A stretch of 47,211 bases of DNA from an uncultured Treponema sp. (GTDB lineage Bacteria > Spirochaetota > Spirochaetia > Treponematales > Treponemataceae): contig CAMJZA010000021.1 of NCBI GenBank assembly GCA_946410085.1, positions 1 through 47,211 on the forward strand, read 5' to 3'. A program made the translations under genes and the position numbers. The number at the start of each line of letters is the position of its first letter. Positions within the stretch are counted from its first letter, which is position 1. The notes beneath the pieces are model-generated. The model did not search any database. It saw nothing but the letters and a program-made list of their open reading frames with translations, and was not told the origin of the DNA. Shown here in pieces: positions 42,205 through 47,211 of the stretch.

Positions 42205-42480
42205 GCTGACGGAACTCCCGCTGACAGGCTGTTGAACTTCCTGCTGACAGTGTGCTGAACTTCTGACGACAGGCTTTTGAACTTGTGATGACAGTGTGCC
42301 GAATTGATGCTGACAGCATGTCATATTTCTGCTGACAGCATGTCATATTTCTGCTGACAGTGTGTCGTGCTTCTGCTGGCACGCTGTCACACGCGCGCTG
42401 ACACAGTGCCGTGGTCAGTGTGCAACAGTTCCTTGGTCAGTGCAGAACGGTGCCGTGGTCAGTGTGCAACAGTGTTTTTT
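42205..42480. repeat. 22-bp degenerate tandem repeat, about 12 copies (locus C)
   Basis: GCTGACAG-type unit starts lie at 42205, 42220, 42243, 42265, 42287, 42309, 42331, 42353, 42375 and 42397, then GGTCAGTG-type starts at 42413, 42435 and 42457. From 42243 onward the step is 22 bp. Units at 42309 and 42331 are identical (GCTGACAGCATGTCATAT). There are no unique spacers, so it is not CRISPR, and the period is not divisible by 3. It fills the gap between the GH94 stop (42547) and the ADP-ribosylglycohydrolase start (42051). The minus-strand frames through it look like repeat translations only. Confidence 0.9.
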
Positions 42481-42491
42481 GCTCTGACAGC

Positions 42492-42521
42492 AGCCTGTCG
42501 AATTTCCTGCAGACAGGCTGC
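42492..42521 (-). terminator. Hairpin downstream of the GH94 gene
   Basis: GCAGCCTGTC and GACAGGCTGC form a 10-bp inverted repeat around GAATTTCCTGCA. It lies 26 nt after the GH94 stop on the minus strand. There is no T-run, so termination is uncertain; the stem sequence also resembles the adjacent 22-bp repeat unit. Confidence 0.4.
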
Positions 42522-42546
42522 CGCAGGGCATTTTCGTTTCGCTGTG

Positions 42547-45003
42547 CTACAGCCGCTCGCCGTAGAGATTGTCGCGCTTCACGTCACCCATGACGGCAAC
42601 GACCTCGTTGCTGTCCTTGAGCGCGTCAGCGGGAATCACGTTTCCGTCCAGCTTCCTGCCGTTCAGCGTCAGTGACGATATTCCCTTGCAGATGTGTCCT
42701 GGGTTCTTCACCTCTATGCGGATGGTCTTTCCCCGGAAGCGGCGGGTCACCCTAAAGCCGTCCCAGGCTTTGGGAATGCAGGGGTCTATCATCATGCCCT
42801 CGTACTGGGGGCGGATGCCCAGGATGTACTGGGTCAGGCTGTAGTAGGACCAGGTCGCCGCGCCGGAAAGCCACGAGGTGCGCGCGTTGCCCGCGCGGGG
42901 GCTGTAGGTGGAGTAGGTCGTCTGCGCCTGCACGTATGGCTCGCTCTGGCGGACCTCAGCCTTGTCGTTGTAGGAGGCGGGAAGGGCTGCCTTGCAGTAC
43001 TCGTAGGCGCGGTCCCCGTTGCCCAGCATGGTCTCGGCAATGACGCCCCAGCCCTGCGTGTGGTTGAAGATACCCGCGTTCTCCTTGATGCCGGGGTTAA
43101 AGACGACCGCCCGCATGACGTCGATGCTCGTGTAGACGAAGGGCGGGGCGGAAAGCATGAGCCCGTATGGCGTGGCAAGCTTCTCCTTGACGGTCTGCAT
43201 GCACTCCCTGGCCTGCTCGGGTGTCGCGGCCTGCGACAGGACGGACCAGACCTGGGTGTTGAAGTAGACCTGACCTTCCTCGAAGCTCTTGGTCCCGTAG
43301 ACCGTGCCGTCCTCGGCAATCGCCCAGATCCACCACTTGCCGTCCCAGCACTTCTTCTGTATCGCGGCATCCAGCTTGTCACGCTCTGCCAGGGCCCACT
43401 TCTTCTCGTCCGCTTTGCCGAGCCGTTCGGAGATGTCGGCATAGGTCGTCAGTCCTAGCCTGAGCTGGAAGGCGACGAAAAGGCTCTCGCCGTGGTAGCC
43501 CAGCTTGAGGCAGTCGTTCCAGTCAGCGAGCAGTCCGCAGGGAAGGTCGTCCGCACCCATGTGGGTCAGGTTGAACAGGAGCGCCTGCTTGAGGTGTCCG
43601 TAGACGGTCGCCTCGCCCTTGTCCGCGTAGGGAACGACCTTGTTGTAGAGGTCGAAGTTCCCGGTCTCCGCGATGAATGCGGGCACGGCGTTGAAGAACC
43701 AGAGACAGTCGTCCGAGCGGTACTCCTCTTCCTTGGGGGCTTTCTCGTGGCCGGGATTGTGGTCGGTTCTGATGACGGGGATGGCCCCGCCGCAGGCGAC
43801 CTGGCCGGACAGCATTCGGATGAGCCGCTCCTCCGCGACCTGGGGAATTGCCGCCGACACGCCCAGGATGTCCTGCACGGAGTCGCGGAATCCCAGTCCG
43901 TCGCGCTCCCCGTTGTAGACGAGCGAGGCCGCCCGGCTCCATGCAAAGGTGATGAGGCAGTTGTAGAGGCCCCACATGTTGACCGTGTGGTTGATGTCAG
44001 CATCGGGGGTGTCGGCGATGAAGCTGTCCAGCTTTGAATGCCAGTTCGCCTTGAGTTTGGCAAGCTCCTCGTCCGCGCGGGCCGTGCTGCCGAATTCGGC
44101 CAGGGTCCTGCGGCCCAGCGTCTCCGCCTCGCCTATTCCGAGCAGGATCATGACCTCTTTTGATTCTCCGGGGGCAAGCTCTATGTCCGCCTGGAGGGAG
44201 CCGCAGCCGGAGTCTCCGTAGGCGTTGGAGTCCGTGCACTTTCCGTTCACGACGGCGGACGGCTCCTTGTAGCTGCCGTAGGTGCCGATGAAGGCCGCCC
44301 GGTCGGTATCCCAGCCCTTCGCGTCAGCCCCGGCGAGTGCCATCCACACGAGCGATCCGATGTCGCCGGAAATGGGCATGTCCTTGTCGTTCTTGCCCGC
44401 CTGCTTCTTCTGTTCCTGCTTGGTCAGGTTCTCGTGGATGGACACGCGCAGCATGTTGTCCCTGAAGCTGCCCTGCGTGATGAAGAGGGAGTACTGCAGG
44501 TTCACCTGGTCCTGCTCCGTGGACCACTGGTTCGTGAACTCGCAGTAGCTGAACGCGGAGAGCTTACGCGGCTTGCTCCCTTTGTTGGTCAGCTTGAGCC
44601 GCCAGTATTCGAAGAGCTGTCCGAGCGGGACGTAGTAGGTCGTCTCGGACTGGATGCCGTCGTACTCGCTCGTGATTTTCGTGTAGGCCGTACCGTGCCG
44701 GCACTCGCTCTTGTAGGAGTCCAGCTTCTTGCCGACCGGCTGCCAGGAGGCCGACCAGTAGTCGCCGCTTTCCCTGTCCCGGATGTAGAAGTAGCGGCCC
44801 GGCTGGTCCATCGGGATTGCGTTGAACCGCAGTCGCATGAAGCGGCCCTTTGCTCCGGACTTGTAGAAGCCGTAGCCTCCCGCATTGTTCGTGATGACCG
44901 CACCGTATTCGGTGGAACCCAGGTAGTTGCTCCATGACTGGGGCGTATCGGGCCTTGTTATGACATATTCCTTGTTTTCGTCGTCAAAGTATCCGTACTG
45001 CAT
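42547..45003 (-). CDS. GH94 glycoside phosphorylase, cellobiose phosphorylase type
   Basis: An 818-residue cytoplasmic enzyme that cleaves a beta-1,4-linked disaccharide with phosphate, giving glucose 1-phosphate and glucose for cellobiose. The N-terminal beta domain is MQYGYFDDENKEYVITRPDT and RFMRLRFNAIPMD; the catalytic (alpha/alpha)6 domain has YNGERDGLGFRDSVQDILG, YRSDDCLWFFNAVPAF (catalytic Asp), LLADWNDCLKLGYHGES and NHTQGWGVIAETMLG. Cellobiose is the best guess; laminaribiose or cellodextrin cannot be excluded. AAGGAG lies 12 nt before the ATG, and a promoter is at 45048-45077. It supports growth on plant fibre in a gut setting. Confidence 0.9.
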   Translation of the reverse strand: MQYGYFDDENKEYVITRPDTPQSWSNYLGSTEYGAVITNNAGGYGFYKSGAKGRFMRLRFNAIPMDQPGRYFYIRDRESGDYWSASWQPVGKKLDSYKSECRHGTAYTKITSEYDGIQSETTYYVPLGQLFEYWRLKLTNKGSKPRKLSAFSYCEFTNQWSTEQDQVNLQYSLFITQGSFRDNMLRVSIHENLTKQEQKKQAGKNDKDMPISGDIGSLVWMALAGADAKGWDTDRAAFIGTYGSYKEPSAVVNGKCTDSNAYGDSGCGSLQADIELAPGESKEVMILLGIGEAETLGRRTLAEFGSTARADEELAKLKANWHSKLDSFIADTPDADINHTVNMWGLYNCLITFAWSRAASLVYNGERDGLGFRDSVQDILGVSAAIPQVAEERLIRMLSGQVACGGAIPVIRTDHNPGHEKAPKEEEYRSDDCLWFFNAVPAFIAETGNFDLYNKVVPYADKGEATVYGHLKQALLFNLTHMGADDLPCGLLADWNDCLKLGYHGESLFVAFQLRLGLTTYADISERLGKADEKKWALAERDKLDAAIQKKCWDGKWWIWAIAEDGTVYGTKSFEEGQVYFNTQVWSVLSQAATPEQARECMQTVKEKLATPYGLMLSAPPFVYTSIDVMRAVVFNPGIKENAGIFNHTQGWGVIAETMLGNGDRAYEYCKAALPASYNDKAEVRQSEPYVQAQTTYSTYSPRAGNARTSWLSGAATWSYYSLTQYILGIRPQYEGMMIDPCIPKAWDGFRVTRRFRGKTIRIEVKNPGHICKGISSLTLNGRKLDGNVIPADALKDSNEVVAVMGDVKRDNLYGERL

Positions 45004-45047
45004 GTAAGGTCTTGCTCCTTCGCTTTTGCTGTGTGTTGTGTTCCTTT

Positions 45048-45077
45048 ATTATATAGGAGTTTCAATGCTTTAGACAA
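45048..45077 (-). promoter_or_regulatory. Promoter of the GH94 gene
   Basis: On the minus strand TTGTCT (45077-45072), 18 bp, TATAAT (45053-45048). The -35 box lies within the last codons of the ABC-F gene. Confidence 0.55.
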
Positions 45078-47019
45078 GCTCGGAAAGCTCGTCCCAGCGG
45101 GCATAGGCTTTCTCAAGCTCGGCCTGCAGCGTGCCGTATGCCTCGCTTGCCTTGGCGACTGCGCCGTAGTCCGTCCCCTGCATCGCCGCCTCAAGCCCGG
45201 GCATTGCCGCTTCCAGTTCCGCAATCCGCGCCTCAAGCTGCTCGAACTCCTTCTGCTCCTTGAAGCTCATCTTGCGCTTCCTGCCGGGGCCGGCGGACGG
45301 GGCGCTGCTGTCCGGGTCTGCGGCAGTGACAGGGGCGGCCGAGTCCGCGCTTTTTTTTGCCTTTGCCTCGCGCTCCTGCTCCGCTTTCTCTGCTTCCAGC
45401 ATCTTCCGGTACTGCAGGTACTCGGAGCACTTGCCCACGTAGCCGGAGACGGCGCCGGAGTCTTCCATGATGAAGAGGGTGTCGGCCACCTTGTCCATGA
45501 AGTAGCGGTCGTGGCTGACGATGAGGAGGCAGCCCTTGAAGCCCATGAGGAAGCTTTCGAGGATGTTCATCGTGAAGATGTCAAAGTCGTTGGTCGGTTC
45601 GTCCAGAATGAGGAAGTTCGGGTTGGAAAGCAGCATGCGGACCAGATAGAGCCGCTTGCGCTCGCCCCCGGAAAGCGTACTGACCGGCGAATGCTGGATT
45701 TTGCCTTCAAAGCCGAACTGTTCCAGAAAGAGGGCGGCGGACAGCGTCGTGCCGTCGTTCATCTGCATGACCTCGGCGGCTTCCTTGACGTATTCCAGGA
45801 CGGTCAGCGATGTGTCGGGGAAGGTCGGGTTCTGCTCGTAGTAGGCGATCGAGGTGTTCTGCCCGACGACGACGGAACCGGCATCCGGCTGCAGCCTGCC
45901 TGCGATGATGTTGAGCAGGGTGGACTTGCCCGTGCCGTTGTCGCCGAACACGCCGATTTTCTCACCCTTGTTGAAGCTGTAGCTGAAGTCCTGTATGACG
46001 GGGCTGCCGCCGGTGGCGGAGGTCCTGTTGCCTTTCAGGAAGCGTTTCGTAATGCCGTGCAGTTCCAGAATCTTGCCGCCCAGCCTGCGCCCCGCGACCT
46101 CAAAGGTAAATCCCCTGTCGCTCTGGAATTTTTCCCGGTTTATGAGGGCCTCGTCGTGCTGCTTGCGGGCCTTGGGCTTGGTTCCCCGGGCGCAGGGGCC
46201 GCGCATGAGCCAGTCCCGCTCTACCCGCAGGACGGACTCAATCCGCCGCTCCGTGTTTGCCTCTATCTCGGCCTCTGTCGCCTTTTTTTCCAGATAGGTT
46301 GAATAGTTGCCCACGTAGAGCTTGACCTTGTTCCGTGCCAGTTCGTAGATGTTGTTGCACACCGCATCGAGGAAGTAGCGGTCGTGGGTTACCATGAGGA
46401 CGGCGCGGTCAGTCTTTGCGAGGTAGTCCTGCAGCCAGGCGATTGTCGTTACGTCCAGGTGGTTCGTCGGCTCGTCAAGCAGGAGCAGTTTCGTGTCCTC
46501 GACAAGGACCTGCGCAAGGGCGACTTTCTTGACCATGCCGCCGGAAAGTTCCCCCATCTTCCGCGAGAGATCGCCGATGCCGAGTACGCTGAGGATGCTC
46601 TTGACCTGAGCCTCGTAGTTCCAGAGGTTCTGGCTGTCCATCTGGGCGCTGACCTGCTCGTATTCGGCCTGCACCTGTGCCGTCATGCCCTGCTCAAGGG
46701 CGGTGCAGGCAGCCTCGTAGCGGCGTATCGTGTCCAGTTTGGGGGAGTGCGAGCGGAATATATGCGATGCAATGCTGTCGTCTGCCTTGAAGTCTATGAG
46801 CTGGGGCAGGAAGGAAACACCTGCTTCCCGGTTTATCGTTACCGTGCCGGCATCGGGGGGCAGGACTCCGGCAATCGTGTTCAGCAGGGTGGACTTGCCC
46901 GTTCCGTTCCGGCCGATTAAGGCCGCCTTGTCACCCTCATCGAGTCCGAAGGTGACGCCGGTGAAGAGCGGCTTTTCCCGCCCGATTCTGGCGAGGTCTT
47001 TTATGGAAAGAAGATTCAT
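45070..47019 (-). CDS. ABC-F ATPase, Uup type
   Basis: 649 residues from the ATG at 47019 (MNLLSIKDLARIGREKPLF); the frame extends 16 codons further upstream through the promoter and is not used. Two ABC domains: GRNGTGKST / LSGGMVKKVALA / LLLDEPTNHLD, and GDNGTGKST / LSGGERKRLYLV / LILDEPTNDFD, joined by the ABC-F linker. The C-terminal coiled-coil tail (KEQKEFEQLEARIAELEAAM) is typical of Uup. There are no membrane segments; these proteins act on the ribosome or in DNA repair. Signals: -10 box 6 nt before the ATG. Confidence 0.92.
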   Translation of the reverse strand: MNLLSIKDLARIGREKPLFTGVTFGLDEGDKAALIGRNGTGKSTLLNTIAGVLPPDAGTVTINREAGVSFLPQLIDFKADDSIASHIFRSHSPKLDTIRRYEAACTALEQGMTAQVQAEYEQVSAQMDSQNLWNYEAQVKSILSVLGIGDLSRKMGELSGGMVKKVALAQVLVEDTKLLLLDEPTNHLDVTTIAWLQDYLAKTDRAVLMVTHDRYFLDAVCNNIYELARNKVKLYVGNYSTYLEKKATEAEIEANTERRIESVLRVERDWLMRGPCARGTKPKARKQHDEALINREKFQSDRGFTFEVAGRRLGGKILELHGITKRFLKGNRTSATGGSPVIQDFSYSFNKGEKIGVFGDNGTGKSTLLNIIAGRLQPDAGSVVVGQNTSIAYYEQNPTFPDTSLTVLEYVKEAAEVMQMNDGTTLSAALFLEQFGFEGKIQHSPVSTLSGGERKRLYLVRMLLSNPNFLILDEPTNDFDIFTMNILESFLMGFKGCLLIVSHDRYFMDKVADTLFIMEDSGAVSGYVGKCSEYLQYRKMLEAEKAEQEREAKAKKSADSAAPVTAADPDSSAPSAGPGRKRKMSFKEQKEFEQLEARIAELEAAMPGLEAAMQGTDYGAVAKASEAYGTLQAELEKAYARWDELSELV

Positions 47020-47025
47020 GCGGCA

Positions 47026-47034
47026 AGTGTAGCA
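47026..47034 (-). promoter_or_regulatory. -10 box of the ABC-F gene, predicting a leaderless mRNA
   Basis: TGC TACACT on the minus strand (47034-47026) ends 6 nt before the ATG at 47019. There is no Shine-Dalgarno sequence and the -35 region is poor. Confidence 0.4.
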
Positions 47035-47043
47035 CAATGCGGG

Positions 47044-47101
47044 GAAAAGAAAAAGGCAGTATACCAAACCGTTGCATGCGCAAGCGTCAGATATACTGCC
47101 T
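47044..47101 (-). terminator. Terminator of tRNA-Ala
   Basis: On the minus strand AGGCAGTATA (47101-47092) pairs with TATACTGCCT (47063-47054), followed by TTTTTCTTTT. It lies between the tRNA and the ABC-F gene. Confidence 0.75.
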
Positions 47102-47134
47102 AGAAGGAGGTGTGCAGGGTTGGACCTGTCACAG

Positions 47135-47207
47135 TGGAGATAATCGGGATCGAACCGACGACCTTATGATTGCGAACCACACGCTCTACCAACTGAGCTA
47201 TATCCCC
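47135..47207 (-). tRNA. tRNA-Ala, anticodon CGC
   Basis: The 73-nt minus-strand cloverleaf has acceptor GGGGATA / TATCTCC, including the G3-U70 pair that identifies alanine tRNA. The D arm is GCTC-AGTTGGTA-GAGC. The anticodon stem TGTGG/TCATA contains two G-U pairs around the loop TTCGCAA, so the anticodon is CGC for GCG codons. The T arm contains GGTTCGATCC. The discriminator base is A and CCA is not encoded. The anticodon stem is weaker than usual. Confidence 0.92.
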
Positions 47208-47211
47208 AAAT

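Noticed and set aside
45031..46302. 423-codon plus-strand open frame over the ABC-F gene
   Set aside because: Antisense to clear Walker and signature motifs; typical of GC-rich coding DNA.

Overview
The window (about 47 kb, GC-rich, coding on both strands) looks chromosomal and most like a host-associated anaerobic spirochaete, probably a Treponema relative. The hints are a FliL-like domain of the treponemal type, a FeoAB iron system with anaerobe-type accessory proteins, a cellobiose-phosphorylase-type GH94 enzyme and a tRNA gene without an encoded CCA. No rRNA, phage, insertion sequence or CRISPR array was found. The lineage is an inference; most protein calls rest on family motifs.

Region 1 (1-9.8 kb): a methyltransferase cut by the window edge, an alpha/beta hydrolase, enolase (eno) behind a structured 270-nt leader, a small unknown gene, an acyl-ACP thioesterase, and a small gene graveyard (about 3.73-5.07 kb). 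The graveyard holds fragments of a DUF2798-like protein, a hydrolase, a methyltransferase and an ABC ATPase. Two of these fragments have intact relatives elsewhere in the window (721-1488 and 9833-10627). Then come a second hydrolase, an AraC regulator, a TetR regulator and a divergent CPC-type metal P-type ATPase.

Region 2 (9.8-16.5 kb): one leftward iron locus. From its promoter near 16.45 kb it runs: DUF6110-like small membrane protein, P1B-type ATPase with an SCA motif, HMA-like protein, FeoA, FeoB, a Cys-rich FeoC-like protein, and a FeoB-associated Cys-rich membrane protein fused to an HMA domain; a PPM1/LCM-type methyltransferase follows. The first three genes resemble a ferrosome (fez) iron-storage module, here joined to the ferrous-iron importer. 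This is the best candidate for an unusual system.

Region 3 (16.5-24.3 kb): a leftward operon of PurO-like IMP cyclohydrolase, a large Sel1-repeat protein, a phosphohexomutase, an isochorismatase-like hydrolase and a CotH-type kinase, ending at a strong hairpin. A gene-free stretch of hairpins lies beyond it.

Region 4 (24.4-34.2 kb): mnmA, radA, a secreted CAP protein, a secreted AT-rich LysM/FliL-like fusion, an XRE regulator, then a tightly coupled run of NtrC-type regulator, J-domain protein, esterase and HAD phosphatase.

Region 5 (34.3-47.2 kb): a VapBC-type toxin-antitoxin pair, a beta-lactamase-fold serine hydrolase, an aminoglycoside-nucleotidyltransferase-like gene with a GNAT gene, a 1022-residue VIT/VWA protein, an ADP-ribosylglycohydrolase, a GH94 phosphorylase, a Uup-type ABC-F ATPase and tRNA-Ala(CGC).

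Two non-coding themes recur. Intergenic regions carry degenerate tandem repeats of 21-23 bp (near 0.65, 7.25, 24.5 and 42.3 kb). Several genes have a -10 box only 6-10 nt before the start codon, which predicts leaderless mRNAs.
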